64,000 nucleotides of DNA. Source: Macrobrachium rosenbergii. Its lineage: Eukaryota > Arthropoda > Malacostraca > Decapoda > Palaemonidae. Shown here piece after piece: positions 13,958 to 26,481 of this stretch. Below the pieces are notes generated by a model. It was given only the letters and a program-made list of their open reading frames with translations. It was not told the origin of the DNA and ran no database searches. Where the stretch lies: assembly GCF_040412425.1 (NCBI RefSeq), contig NC_089767.1, forward strand, positions 334,671 to 398,670, in the 5' to 3' direction. Position numbers and translations under genes: made by a program. The number at the start of each line of letters is the position of its first letter. Positions within the stretch are counted from its first letter, which is position 1.

Positions 13958-14890
13958 CTTTTACAATAAGGTTGATGCTGTTGGTTTTGTTTAGTCATTT
14001 TTTTCTTGCTTCTTTAAACGAATAATCTAAATAAAAAAGAAATTTAAATACTGCCTGAGATGAAACTTAGCTTCATTATGTCACTTTTGTAGCTTGTATT
14101 TTGTACGAGGCAGCTTTCTAGGGGCATATAATTAAGTAATTTTAAGTAAAGACCGATTAAAGGTAATTTCGCCAGACCCTACGCAGGTTCCATAAAGACA
14201 AAATGGCACATTATCATCGTTGTTGCGACTCCGCCTTCCAACACTCGCTGCAGAGCGTGACCACGTACCTTCGTCAGAGTTTAAGCCGCGCAATGCCCTT
14301 CATTTGGGCTACTTTCGTTCCTCTGAGCTCTTGACAACAGGGCCGTTTAAGTACTGGGACGGAGATCGGAACAACGGAAAGAATTCACAAAAAGAGTCAT
14401 TGGTAGACGTTATGAAAGCTTTACTGTTGTGAATGTTCCCGGTGGCATGATGATGACAGGCCTTCAGCCCGATAATGGGTTTTCTCTCCTTGTTTACAAG
14501 GTTGATTTTCAGGAGCAATTGCATCGCATTATCTGATGACCACTGTACTGCGAAGTTCTTAGCATCGTGCAAGTTTGTTGTTTGTAATATAGTAGTATGA
14601 ATTTACGCAAGTTTGTGATAGTGCGGTATACATACAAATTTGTTGTTCGGGGAGAGCGTTCAAATTTATATTGACGCTTAGGAACATTCAGGGCTAGAGC
14701 ATCATTCTGTTATTTTCATAGAATTGGAGTTTTCAGATCTGTACTATGTGTTATCATCTTTCAATTACTACAGTTGTATGTTATCCTGATCTATATTTCC
14801 TTCCTTTGTACAGCAGGTGCTAGCATGTACATTTTATATAGTTACTCCATAGGTAATCAGCACATATTGTACTTACGACTGTGATAATAG
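13956..14890. other. Anonymous DNA, no gene recognised
   Basis: Mirrored at about 37,245-38,225. A minus frame at 14,309-14,572 is only partly maintained in the mirror. Confidence 0.6.
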
Positions 14891-14892
14891 CA

Positions 14893-14894
14893 GC

Positions 14895-14934
<40 letters not shown>

Positions 14935-15160
14935 TCATGAATTTCGTCACTTTTAACATGTGACTTCTTGTATTCCTCACAAATATTGTCATTAAAAATG
15001 TTTCAATAGGCAGCAGTTCAATTATACTTTCAGAATACTTACACTCGGAGAAAGACTGTAGTGTTGCAGCACTGGCAGATCGATCTCGCTGGTTTAAAAC
15101 AATGACATCAGTGACTTCATCGACACGAGTAAGCGAATGATTCCTGCTGCACAACAAAGC
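14893..15160 (-). mobile_element. SINE family B, decayed copy with TA tail
   Basis: Mirror of the clean copy at 36,985-37,204. The TA array (14,893-14,932) corresponds to the tail; ACATGTGACTTCTTGTATTC and TTCAATTATACTTTCAG mark the body. The tRNA-like B box is no longer intact here (CAGATCGATCTCG instead of the expected complement of GGTTCGAATCC). Confidence 0.75.
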
Positions 15161-15191
15161 CGTCATGGTGGCGTCGACAAGTGCCGAAAAA

Positions 15192-15400
15192 TAAGTATAC
15201 CTTAGCCAACCAGAACATCGAGCGATTAACAGTTTCCTAGCCGGTTCGAAGGACAGATCATTTGCCGCGACCAAGAATCACTGGTTACCGCAATCGGACC
15301 ATTATTGCGTATCCGAACAGTGAGAAATGAATTTCTATCACCAGAAATAGTTCCCAACATTGCGGTCGGAGAACGCTAGCTGAGAACGTGAACACCGTGA
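15192..15400 (-). mobile_element. SINE family A, decayed copy
   Basis: AAGTATACCTTAG, TCCTAGCCGGTTCGAAGGA and a GAAATGAATTTCTATCACCA block identify it. The mirror is the near-consensus copy at 36,640-36,905. Confidence 0.85.
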
Positions 15401-15429
15401 ACTAGAAACCACCAATGCTTATCGAGGAA

Positions 15430-15737
15430 TTAAAATATACATTGCGCCGAAGACACGAGGTAATATAATAAAATAGAAACTAGCAGACATTCGCACAGAT
15501 AGCCTGCAACATCAGCAGAAATATATTTGCTTTAGCTTCAGATCTAAAGATATCACTGTACTCAGGAGCATGGAGAAGACTCTCAGACAATATTTTGACA
15601 TTATTAATAAAAAAGTATTTCGAGCAGTTTGTTAACAAAGTATATTTATCATAGTATGAATATAGAATATGCTCTATACATGGATGAGCAAATATCAGTA
15701 TATTATTACATGTATTTTCATACACATTTGTCAAAAC

Positions 15738-15773
<36 letters not shown>

Positions 15774-16030
15774 TGCGTGCATATGAATTTATTGTATGTA
15801 CAAAGCATATTTCCAGATACTATTATATGGCCGTACAAAGTTGTAGCAAATACTCAGAAATGTTTTTTTATCAATAGGATGTCCAAAATATACAATCTGA
15901 GCCCTTAGAGGCAAAGTTTCCATGTACCATGAATAATTGTTACTACTCTGATGTTGCAGATTTGAATAGTTGGATAAATTATTTTCTATTTCTTATTAGT
16001 TTACTCCAAAACAAGCTCAGTAATTATTAT
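15430..16030. mobile_element. Foldback element around TA core (left copy, decayed)
   Basis: Arms at about 15,450-15,670 and 15,825-16,020 are inverted copies of each other around TA array 15,739-15,772. The mirror is the 0.67-kb element at 35,926-36,596. Confidence 0.7.
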
Positions 16031-16038
16031 TTTGTATC

Positions 16039-16105
16039 ATATATATATAGATATATATATATATATACACACATTGCATATATATATATATATATATACA
16101 TACAG
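16039..16105. repeat. (TA)n array with CA/GCA interruptions
   Basis: Mirrored by 35,841-35,925. Confidence 0.9.
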
Positions 16106-18089
16106 CATATAGCATATACATCATTACATAAGAAATGCCAGCGAGTACTTATTTGTAACATTATTTAATACATTTCTGCCAGTATTAGATATGCAATTAC
16201 CGTGAAGCCAGTAGTTTTCACATACAGGTAGTGAAACAAAACTGCCATTGGGCATGTTTGGAATATTGACTCGTGAATACATAATTACATTGTCAGCCGT
16301 GACTAGAATGTTACTGTTTTATAGCAATAGCTTAGTTGAGAACGCCATTATATTTAGTTTTCGATTTTTCGACTAGAAAGGGAGTCGTTTACAGAATGGT
16401 GTTTGACAATGTAATAAACAGCGTAAGCCAGCCTAGGGGAATTGAGACACGCTTTCCATCGTCGGTGTGCTCATAATAAGGAAAGAGGAAGTATAATCAA
16501 ATTCTCTCCTCACACTCTGCCTTGTTTCCGCGCTGGGAGGAGACATGTTAGTCTCAAGAACATGCAGAGCTGGTCTGTTCAAAGAAGCAGTATCACAATA
16601 AAGCACAGTCATATTGTAGTTGGGTAACAAAATAGTAATTGAGAACATACTTCTGGTCCAGTACTATGCTTGTTTGTTAACAAAACACATATATATATTA
16701 TTATTGCTACATACATATATATATATATATATTATTCTACATACATACATATAGATATATATATTTTACATATGCAACATAGTCTGTTATGTAAGTATTC
16801 GTGCACTACCAGATACAAATTTAACCTTTGTAGAGTAACTCAAATACCTGACCATACTGCTGCAAAAACTTCATTTTTTCCAGAGTGTTGATTGCTGATA
16901 AATGTGCTCACTAGGGTTTACGACTGAGTTTGTTATTCCTCTGCCGATTACACGCTTTCACGGCGTCACTTATGCCAGCCTCCGGATGATTTATGGGACA
17001 TTGGTGTCGGTGCCTTGAGGTTTCAGCCGTGTTGCCGCCCTGTCATCTACATGCTGCGTGATTAATGGCCATTATCTCTCTCTCTCTTCTCTCTCCTCTC
17101 TTCTTCTCTCTTCTCTCTGCCGGCGGCCTGCATGACATTGAAATATAGCTCGTAAAGTCGGCTGGTCACCTTCCGCGCCGCTTGACGAAGTTTGAGTGAC
17201 TGGCTAGCTTTTGTAGCCATTCGCGGTGGATGATATCCTCTGCCGAAGTACCACCGCTTTCACAACATACCAGCCTTCTGCACTGCGTCCGTTATTTTAT
17301 TGCGCCATCACACACCTGCAACAGCTTCTGAGCCCAGCGAATGTCGCGCCTCATCTCGTATTTTTATACCACGCAGTAGTAACACTTGCCGCGTTTTCGA
17401 TATTCAAGGCGGGTATATACGGTACATTTCCAGTTACTTGCGCCTTTGAAGTTAATACGATTATTGTCATGTAGCTTATTTGGTAATTTGAATTTTCTGG
17501 TTATGTTTTGCTTGCAAGAAACGCATCTTCCTTTAGTATCATTCACATGCAGTATAAAATCGCTTCAGCATGTTGGGTTACTTATTAACTTCACGCTTGG
17601 TTGACCACTAACATTTGTCCTATTTTCTTCATTGCCGTAAAATGCTTCGAGCGATCATGGTTAAAATCGTTATTTCTATGAAATGCAGAGCTGTCTTAGT
17701 AGCAAACTTCTCCAATAAATGTCAGGCCACACTGCAGAAGCAATGAGCACAATGTTGTGCACAGTTTTTTGTCAGGCATTCTGTCACACACACATATCAC
17801 TGTGTCAATACTGCTTTAGATTTATATTAATGAGTGTTAAAAACAGGCCAGATTATAATTACTTTTGTTACTCTTAAATACGTTGAATCTCAGTCCTTGT
17901 TTTCATTTTCTGATTCCAGGCTTGTCATGCAGTAAGACTAAACATTAAAAAAAGTCATCCAGAGAATTACTGAAGATGTTAATGAGGTGTAATAGTAGCC
18001 GTAGGTATCATGGTGGAAAGTCACAGTCAAGAGGATGTTGACTTGTAGTTGTTGAGCCTGGCGCTTTTCAAGCTTCTATAAAATATTAG

Positions 18090-18090
<1 letters not shown>
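16106..18090. other. Anonymous, decayed mirror DNA, no gene recognised
   Basis: Mirrors about 33,545-35,840. Compared with the right arm it carries many substitutions (often to C/G) and deletions. The CT patch at 17,075-17,118 mirrors the GA array 34,714-34,761 but is interrupted here. Confidence 0.6.
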
Positions 18091-18142
<52 letters not shown>

Positions 18143-18228
18143 GCATATACATATATAGTATATATATATATTTATATATATATATATATATATACTTCAT
18201 TCATATATAATATATTCATATATATACA

Positions 18229-18302
<74 letters not shown>

Positions 18303-18335
18303 CAGCAATATATATATACATGTGAGTGTGTATAT
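18091..18335. repeat. Long interrupted (TA)n tract
   Basis: Several TA blocks with ATAC, TTTATA and GTGTG interruptions. The mirror is 33,300-33,540. Confidence 0.93.
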
Positions 18336-19010
18336 ATGCAGCAATAAATTAAAATAGCACGCGCGGGTGCGTGCCTTCATTTTGCTCCTGGTTGTATTAG
18401 TTGACACGCAGCAACTGTATTTGTCACGTCAACATATAAATCTCTTGAAATACCTACTTCGATTTTATAGCATGAGCACTAAATTTCTTCAACTCACAAT
18501 TTCATTTGTACTGTTATTGCAGTAATAGAATTTCTTAGACCTGGTAATAAAGATGCTTTTAAATCTTATCTTCTCATTTAGTACGATGTCGTGCAGCTTT
18601 TCGCATTCATATTGTACACACATGCACGCAGCAATATATAATAAGATTATCAAATATAATACACATATATATATATATGCATAATATATATATATACAGC
18701 ATACATATATAGTTAGCATATACATATTGTAGTTGTAAAGCTGAAACTGTGTCAACATCAGCACACAATTTATCAAAGTTTAAAGATACGAAGATTGTTC
18801 GAGTTATTTCTTATTACCAAAGATTTAATTGACTCAAAGGAAGAAATTTCAGTCATCTACGCCACATACAAAGAAGACATCATGTCATGTGGATATATAT
18901 ATACATATACATACATACATACATGTTACATATATTAGCAGCATAATAGCAAGAAGAGAGAGAAACATTGTGAAAAGTAGTATACTTCCAAAAATAGAAT
19001 ATCGAAAGCT
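18336..19010. other. Anonymous AT-rich DNA with short TA tracts, no gene recognised
   Basis: Mirrored at about 32,600-33,300. Only microsatellite-driven frames. Confidence 0.6.
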
Positions 19011-19014
19011 GACA

Positions 19015-19190
19015 ATACTTGTGGTTGGCCCGGGAGGACAGATCATTTACTGAAACAGAAATCAGTTACTAGAATCGAACCACATTGAGAATGGTTCTTT
19101 GTCACCAGAGTCACCTAATTATACGGTGTTGAGGGACGTTAGCCGAGAACTGAGATGACCGTCCACGAGGAAAAGCTTTCTCATTATTCC
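19015..19190 (-). mobile_element. SINE family A, heavily decayed copy
   Basis: Recognisable by GGCCCGGGAGGACAGATC, GAATCGAACCACATT and a CACCAGAGTCACCTAATT stretch. The mirror 32,275-32,553 is near consensus with a full head. The contrast between the two shows the one-sided decay of the left arm. Confidence 0.7.
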
Positions 19191-19880
19191 TGAACACATA
19201 AATAAAATATTAACGCAACTTATTTATAGTTAGGCAACACTGTAATGAAACACACTAAGACGACAGATATTCGCGAAGAGGGAAGCTTTATTAACAGCAT
19301 AAAGCCAGAACACTATTCATTTGTAAAAAGGAATGAGCAGCATTAGATGCTAAATATTAAACGTTGCTTTATAGCAGCATTGCCATTTTACGCATATAGC
19401 GTGATTTGGTGCGGGCGTTGCTGGGACACTGTTCAGTAGATTGTTGCTCGTATTTGATTGCAGGCTTATTTGTTTATTGCTTCAATTGAGTAGTTACATG
19501 GAATTTTACGCATCTGCAGTATTATCGTTAGCATTGGTAAGTAGTTTGTTGTTTCATATTTTTTCACTTTTGTTTACAGCAATAGTCAGGTCACTGAAAG
19601 AACGAACAGTTATGCAGACAGTTGTTATAATTAACATGAATTAGCACTTTGATATAAAATGGGCAAAGCAATTGAAAAAGTATCTTCTCATTTTAATGGG
19701 GGCCATTTGAGTTTAGTCTCTGTGTTTGGAGTTTTCACCACGATAGAAGAAAATATGATAAAACATTTCACCAAAAGCATCACGCAGTCTCCAGCCATCC
19801 GAGAATTTTTGCTTCTGCAAAGAAAACTATTGAGATTGCTTACCAGCCGTCATATTCTTTCAAACGCCAGATCTTAAACT
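19191..19880. other. Anonymous DNA, no gene recognised
   Basis: Mirrors about 31,450-32,270. Confidence 0.6.
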
Positions 19881-20060
19881 ACTGAGCTGAGGCCAATTGC
19901 ATTGGATCACTATTCCTCCAATAAACATACCACCGCCTCTAGTCACAGTGTTTTTTCATTTAAGGTTAATTACATACTATAGTGTCAATAATGACGCCAC
20001 ACGGGCCGCATGAGCCATGAGCCTTTGGCCGCCATAGAAAACTGATGTGCCAGTCATGCA
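19881..20060 (-). mobile_element. Hairpin-bearing dispersed repeat, decayed copy
   Basis: Mirror of the clean copy at 31,100-31,445. CTAGTCACAGTGTTTTTTCA and TTTAAGGTTAATTACATAC correspond, but the long inverted arms are no longer complementary here. Confidence 0.6.
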
Positions 20061-20331
20061 TTTAAAGATTCTTTTTGAACTGTTATAAACAAAGCCACGA
20101 ATCCTCTTTGACATTTATGGAAAGTCGAATCTGTTCTTTTTGACAGAAACTATTTCGTTAATTTTCAGTGAGCCTATTGCTCATTTTAAGCACCGGTCGT
20201 ACATTTCATCATCTGCCATTTTTAGTGAGACCATAGCCAGATTTTGAAAATTTAGTACAGCCAGCGGTAAGGGCTGCACATGCACATCATTGCTTTTCGA
20301 GACGACTGCGCGTAGACACTTTAGCTGGTTG

Positions 20332-20366
<35 letters not shown>
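20332..20366 (+). repeat. (TAA)n microsatellite
   Basis: Trinucleotide array. The mirror is the (TTA)n array at 30,729-30,783. Confidence 0.95.
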
Positions 20367-20367
<1 letters not shown>

Positions 20368-20559
20368 GTTTAGAACAGGTTCGTTAAAATATAAATAATG
20401 TAACATCTGCTTGCGAACAGATGAAAACACACACACACAAACTGTAGGGAACAGCAGTGTTAGCCGAAACACAAATAACCCAGTATTAACAGCAATACGA
20501 ATTTTGAGAATCACAGATAATTCAAAGACACGTGAAATAAATGGTTTTAATAGCAATAG

Positions 20560-20680
20560 TAATATCGTCGACATTTCAAAATTCATTTTAATGTAAAAGA
20601 AAAATACGCCAGTCAAAATTACTTTAATATAAAGAGAATACGCCAGGGCCTAAAATTCATTTAATATAAGAGTCATTTGC
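20560..20680. repeat. Short ~45-bp tandem repeat (decayed)
   Basis: About three partial copies of AAATTCATTTTAATGTAAAAG plus a CGCCAG core. The mirror 30,340-30,510 has about four clearer copies. Confidence 0.65.
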
Positions 20681-20764
20681 ACATGTTGGATCGCAACCAG
20701 TTAGACGTTAGTTGCTGAAAAGAGACAGTAAGTCATGCCAATTTCTGTTGACTTCATACCTGGG

Positions 20765-20945
20765 ACTATTGCAGCTTACTAGGAAAGTCAGTGCCGACTT
20801 CGACCGGCCAATGAGCATCACAGAATTATTTCGGTGACACATTTCTCTTCGCTATACGTGGTTCGATTCGTAGGTCCGTTAGGCACTGGTCGATTTGAAG
20901 CCTGCAAAGTACACATCACTAAGTGGTTCGTTAACTAGTTATATA
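20765..20945 (+). mobile_element. SINE family A, heavily decayed copy
   Basis: CGACCGGCCAATGAGCATCA and ATTATTTCGGTGACACATTT mark the head/body junction. The mirror is the clean copy 29,979-30,252. Confidence 0.75.
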
Positions 20946-21499
20946 CCAATTTGGCCTGATTTCACTACAGAGCGAGTGACGGATTTACTAGCATAGTTCA
21001 GTGAGGTCTGTGTTTAATATTTTGGCAATGTTGAGTTCGGTGGAATTTGATAGCAGAGATCATACAATGCAGCTTGACTGAAACCATTGGGGCATTTCGC
21101 GTTTGAAGGGACAGAGGCTTTCACCAAAATATTAATCTCAGAATAAATTGTGTCGAAAATCTCGAGTCTTTCCCGGGAAGCCCATTACACAAGCCTGAAT
21201 GATACAAAGCTGGAAAGCCTACCAGCTCACAAGGGAGTTGGCTGCCGTGTCGGGTCAGCAGATGACCGATTTTAAGTGACAGCCACTGCCACAGGCTGGC
21301 AAAACACAACAGTTCAGTTGGTCACTTAAACCAGCAGAGCAACAAGACTTGTTCATTGACAAAGAAATGTTAATGAGCAGTTTCATCACAGAACTGAGCA
21401 ATACAGGCACTGTGGTTCTTTACAACTGTTATAAGTCGTAAATAAAGACAACAGTTGTCGTTAAAGAAGATACCTGCTTAATACTGAAAGTTGACAACA
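20946..21499. other. Anonymous, decayed mirror DNA
   Basis: Mirrors about 29,340-29,970. No gene recognised. Confidence 0.6.
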
Positions 21500-21665
21500 A
21501 AGTTTTCCTAAGCTGGCTCGGCGATAGGGACTTATTTATGTACTAAGAATAACTGGTTGTTTGGGGTTAACGGGGATCAAGGCATGTGGTAAATCCGAAC
21601 CACATTAGTCATCAGACATGGGCCCCTTTCACATTAAGCCGGTCGGAACTGTCATAGCGTTGCCA
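21500..21665 (-). mobile_element. SINE family A, heavily decayed copy
   Basis: TTATGTACTAAGAATAACTG and AAATCCGAACCACATTAG remain. The mirror is 29,060-29,335, which has a perfect target-site duplication. Confidence 0.75.
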
Positions 21666-22740
21666 ATCATAGCGATCATTCAACGAAATTAGGTTGTCGA
21701 ACAGCCAGATTCGACTGGCTCACAAAGTGACAAACCAATGTGTCTTCACTAGTTAGTTTTTTTGATATTTCATCACTTACATAAATTGAATATGAGGCCA
21801 CAATAAAACAGTTAGTCGTAAGCTGAAACCAGATTAATAATTTAATGCAGGGATACGTATTTAAATCCTCTGCATTTATAAATACAGCTCATCGCCTGAA
21901 CACACACAGTAGAACTGCGATGCTCACAATGTAAGCATACTGTCGGTAAGGCGCAGTTTATAATCCTCATGCCGTCTCTCAGTATTAGGCGACGGCAACT
22001 CGCATTTCCAGACGCTATATCGGCTCTTTCAAAGTTTATTTGACAGTCCTTTTATTTTCTTTAGTTCTAATGCAACTATAATTATATTGCTAGCTTAAGC
22101 GGATTTATTTTTCCTTCGACTACTTCATGTAATGTTTGGCCACCAAAGAAATTGCCATATTCAACACGTCTTCATTTTCAGAACGCACAGAAACGTTTGC
22201 AACAGAAATTTGCTGACAACCTTAGTACCGCAGTAAATAGATGTTGTTTCTGCTACATTAAGTGCTGGAAACTAGCTCTGACCAAAACTTCTATAGGCCG
22301 AAGATCGGTTGGGAAATTGAGTTTAGAAAACTGAGCAGTTATCATAGTAAATACACACCAGCGAGAGCAAACCCATCTTCGCCAAGTCTTCAAATAGAAA
22401 GGCGAAAGTTAGATCATGAATTAATCATGTCAAATAACATTGTAAAGCGAAAATCAACGAACACATTTTCTTCCGCATTTCGCCTCGTAATCTTAGCTCC
22501 AGTTCGACTATCAGAGACCACGGAGCTCTTATTTCTTCTGATTACTTGCTTTTACATTTTTTCGAATGTCATGCCTATGCGGTGCCTCCGATTACTTGCG
22601 ATCATTGATCTGCAGTGGTGAACGACTGAAAGATTACGTTTAATGGAGCCAGCTCAGCCCCAGATGGAGCCAGGTCATTGAAATTATTTTTCAAGATGCA
22701 ACATTACATATAAACATCATATACACATGTGTGTGCACAC
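21666..22740. other. Anonymous, decayed mirror DNA
   Basis: Mirrors about 27,820-29,047. No gene recognised. Confidence 0.6.
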
Positions 22741-22744
22741 TATC

Positions 22745-22746
<2 letters not shown>

Positions 22747-22798
<52 letters not shown>

Positions 22799-22807
22799 GT
22801 GTGTGTT

Positions 22808-22858
<51 letters not shown>

Positions 22859-22885
22859 CATATATATATTTATATATGTATATAT
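22747..22885. repeat. Long (TA)n tract
   Basis: TA blocks with ATGTGTGTG interruption. The mirror is 27,676-27,813, including the flanking TGTGTGC/CACATG motif. Confidence 0.97.
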
Positions 22886-23869
22886 ATGTGTGTATGTACA
22901 AGCGTATGCATATACATTCTGAGACACTCAGTACCTGTTAATCAAGTGAGTCTTTTCGTTACTGCTGAATAAAGTAACATTTTTGATAGGGTAACATATT
23001 TGTGTGCTTCTGCAGTGTGCTTGATCAAGTTGAAACATTGGACATAAAAATTTATTTTTTCTGTTAATTTGCACTATTTGTGTTTCGTATCATTTACAGC
23101 ATTAGTATGTAAGAGACTATAAAGTTTATAATTGTTATTTTAATGACAGTTCATATTGTTTTAGTTCTATGTTTAGTTGTTGTTACAGTATGATTATCAT
23201 TGCCAGGCAAGATACGGGTTTTTTCCGTCGCCAAAAGCAACATACAAACAAAAATATGAGCGTTGAGACTCGGCAGTGAAAAATAATAGTTTTGGTCAAA
23301 TAAATCACAGTTACTTATTTCATAAAATGGTGCTCAGACATTCAGTAGCTGCAATCGTCATGACGGGAGCGGTGGGCCAACGCGTCGGCAGGAAGAGAAT
23401 GGTGAATATAGTCTGTCAATCGAAGAGGAAAATGGTAAAATCATTCATACCCGAAAGGCTACTTCCGCCGCAGTTCAATCTACCGTGTTATTCTCGATAC
23501 CGACAGAACATCAGTCGGTCTGCCGACGCCTTCATCATACCCGGTTTTTCCATACGCCAGCTCTGTCGAATTTTATCGGGTCGTTTATTCACTTCGTGTA
23601 GAGTCCCATAGTTGGAACAGCTCTCAGACGGGGTCGTTTAGCTTAATCAGTTGTCACTCCGCCACGATTCCGAATCTTCAATACAGACGTTAGTATCATT
23701 CAGTTAAATTTCAAGCCTCCGCGCCTGTATGTAAAACAGAAATGTGCCATGTTCATGGTCATACTATGGTTATTATTAAAAATGTGTTATCACATTGCAT
23801 TGATACTTCTTCCTTCCTTTCCTCTCTCTCTTCTTCTCTCTTCCTCTGCCAACATCAGCAGTGCTTGAT
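22886..23869. other. Anonymous, decayed mirror DNA
   Basis: Mirrors about 26,491-27,675. A 111-residue plus frame (23,276-23,611) is not open in the mirror and has no recognisable domain. Confidence 0.6.
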
Positions 23870-24035
23870 TTTCTCGACTCGTTACCGAAGACCAGAGGAA
23901 TTTATTTCGGTGACAGAAATTACTCTTTCGTCATAATGTAATGTTAAGTCTCGAAACAGTATTCGTTGTTTTCGCCGCGTAAAAATACCCAATTCTTTTC
24001 AAGTCAGCCCTGGGGAGCTGGTTGATCGTGTTTCT
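23870..24035 (+). mobile_element. SINE family A, heavily decayed copy
   Basis: AGAGGAATTTATTTCGGTGA, CATAATGTAATG and GTCAGCCCTGGGGAGCTGG remain, next to interrupted CT tracts at 23,820-23,848 and 24,033-24,066. The mirror is 26,272-26,490. Confidence 0.75.
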
Positions 24036-24808
24036 CCTCCTCTCTTCTCTTCTCCTCTCTCTCCTCTGTAAACAGTCGAGCATGAAGGTGACATTCTTCC
24101 AGCCTCCTGTCAATGATTTTCTCATCATGCCGCAATTGATGGCTTCCAGATGCCTCACCAAGTTATGCTGTAATGTCTGCGGTGAATACGTGCGGGCACC
24201 GTTTCATACAGGACGACACGCGAGAAATTATACCTGCACTTAGCAGCTGCTCAGAGCCTTGCACCCTTGTGGCGAAGTACTACTGATAAATTATATTGGA
24301 AAGTGAAAAGCACAGTCCATATCGCAATTCTCTCTCCTCTCCTCTCTCTCTCCTTCCTTCATTTTGTACGATAAAGATTCACAGATACGATCGAAATTTA
24401 TTTATTGCCACTTCGACTCTTTTTATTTTTCTAAAAGCAGTAATATCAAAGTGTAAACTCCGTGAGTTCGTTATATCAGCTTAAGCCGAGTAAATCGCTG
24501 AAAATATGCGATTACTCAAAAGAACAGACCGAGCGTACTGGTACGAAATATTGTTAGTGTAACATCCATTGATTTGATGGTTGTCACAACAATGTTAGGT
24601 AGTAATGCATCATTGTCTTCATCTTCTTTCTTCACGCAGGTGTTGATTTCAGTGAGCCATAGCAAGTATCGTTTGTTGATTGCTTTGTAATTTACGTGTC
24701 TTCTCATATTTAACATGATTATACAGCATCCTTAACATATAATATATCCCCATTTATCACACACATATATACAAAATATATATATATATCTATATATGCA
24801 TATATACA

Positions 24809-24849
<41 letters not shown>

Positions 24850-25004
24850 CATATAATAAGACACTAACAGGAACATTCGGCCGCACCTGTGAATGAGGTG
24901 CCAGAGTAGTTCAGGGTCGCAGAGCCTATTACCTCAGTCTTCAATAGCAAATGGGAGATATTTTTCGAGCAACATTAAAAGGTGTGTAGGCTATCATATT
25001 ATAC
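24036..25004. other. Innermost left-arm sequence
   Basis: Mirrors about 25,090-26,230. It contains a TA tract at 24,775-24,847. Identity to the mirror is at its lowest here. No gene recognised. Confidence 0.65.
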
Positions 25005-25024
25005 ATGTATATTATATATATTTA

Positions 25025-25066
<42 letters not shown>

Positions 25067-25090
25067 TATTATATAATATAATTGTAATAT
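25005..25090. repeat. TA-rich axis of the palindrome
   Basis: The last recognisable mirrored block ends near 25,005 on the left and resumes near 25,085 on the right. Between them is an almost pure TA/AT tract with short ATG and ACAT interruptions, itself self-complementary. The geometric centre from the nearest anchors is about 25,047. Such a tract can fold into a hairpin, which fits either palindrome-mediated duplication or a strand-switch point in sequencing. Confidence 0.8.
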
Positions 25091-25262
25091 AATATGAGAT
25101 ACATTTACTGCACGCATTTGAAGTGTTGGCTCGAGAAGAGTATCTCCCTATTTCTGGTAAGTTTTGGGGTGAGAAGTAGACTCATGACCTTTTCCAGACT
25201 CCTTTTCACGCGCTGGCGCCCATTCACAGGTGCACAAGAAAGGATAGGCCACTGTTGAATCT

Positions 25263-25273
25263 TATTTATATAT

Positions 25274-25344
<71 letters not shown>

Positions 25345-25355
25345 CATATATATAT
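25263..25355. repeat. (TA)n tract
   Basis: Two TA blocks separated by TTTA. The mirror is 24,775-24,847. Confidence 0.97.
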
Positions 25356-25870
25356 GTGTGTGTCCGTGAGTTATTATGTTAAGAGTTAGCAGTATATTTG
25401 AAAGAATCACGGTAAAATATGAGAGACGCATGCAGTGACTGTTTCAGCAATCAACTACCAAACGACTACTTTGCTTCATAAAGCCACTGGAAATCCAGCA
25501 TCCCTTAAATAGGAAGAGAAAGAAAAAAGAGACAGGGGATAGTGATGCATTACTTGTTGCAATCAACGCCTAACTGTTTGTTATTGCTGACAACCATCAA
25601 ATCAATGGATGTTGCCTCAACAATGGCTCATGCCAATTGCATGCAGTTGCAGGTTCTAGCTTTGAAACCAATCGCATATTTTTCAGCGATTTCTTTTTTT
25701 CAGCAGAAACTCTGATATAAGCTGGAACTCACAGGATTGCAGTGATATGTGTACACTTACGTTTGTTTGTTACAAGACTTTAGAAAATAAAAAAAAAGTC
25801 AAGTGCTTAATAAATATAAATTTCGGTCATCATATCTGTACATTCTGAAGAGGATGCTACATCATTTTAA
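25356..25870. other. Anonymous DNA, no gene recognised
   Basis: Innermost right-arm sequence; only short frames. Confidence 0.6.
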
Positions 25871-25875
25871 AATGA

Positions 25876-25916
<41 letters not shown>

Positions 25917-25922
25917 AGAGAA
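25876..25922 (+). repeat. (GA)n microsatellite
   Basis: GA array with one GGA interruption. The mirror is the interrupted CT patch near 24,330-24,353. Confidence 0.95.
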
Positions 25923-26229
25923 TTCTGATATGTGACATCAGACTGTCATCTTTTCACTTCCAATATCATAATTCCATCAAAATTAAATTACTTCTCTCAT
26001 ACAAAAGTGCAAAATGCAAACGTACTTCCGTCACAAGACCCGTCATTTCTCGCGTGTCAGTCCCCCTATATGGAAACAGGTACACACACACGTATTCACC
26101 GCAGACACAGGTGGTACAATAATAACTTAATTTAGGGAAACATCTGGAAGCCATCAAATTCTGACATGATGAGAAAAATCATTGACAGGAGAGCTGGAAA
26201 AATTATCACCTTCCATACTCGACTTGTTT

Positions 26230-26272
<43 letters not shown>

Positions 26273-26481
26273 TAAGTATACCTGATCAACAGCTCTCCTA
26301 GGGCTGGCCCGAAGGATTAGATTTATTTTACGCGGCTAAGAACCAACTGGTTACCTAACCGGGGACTTACAGCTTATTGTGGAATCCGAACCACATTATG
26401 ACGAGAAATGAATTTCTATCACCAGAAATAAATTCCTCTAATTCTTCATTGGCAGGTCGGAGAGTCAAGCGCTGCTGGTCC

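Noticed and set aside
13704..14025. Frames of 70-130 residues rich in [12 protein letters not shown] or RERERE at many TA and GA arrays (for example here, 22,727-22,972, 27,581-27,865, 33,169-33,540)
   Set aside because: They are translations of dinucleotide microsatellites, open on both strands and in several frames at once, with no flanking coding sequence.
23276..23611. 111-residue plus-strand frame in the inner left arm
   Set aside because: Not open in the better-preserved right-arm mirror (about 26,890-27,230); it lies in the most degraded part of the window.
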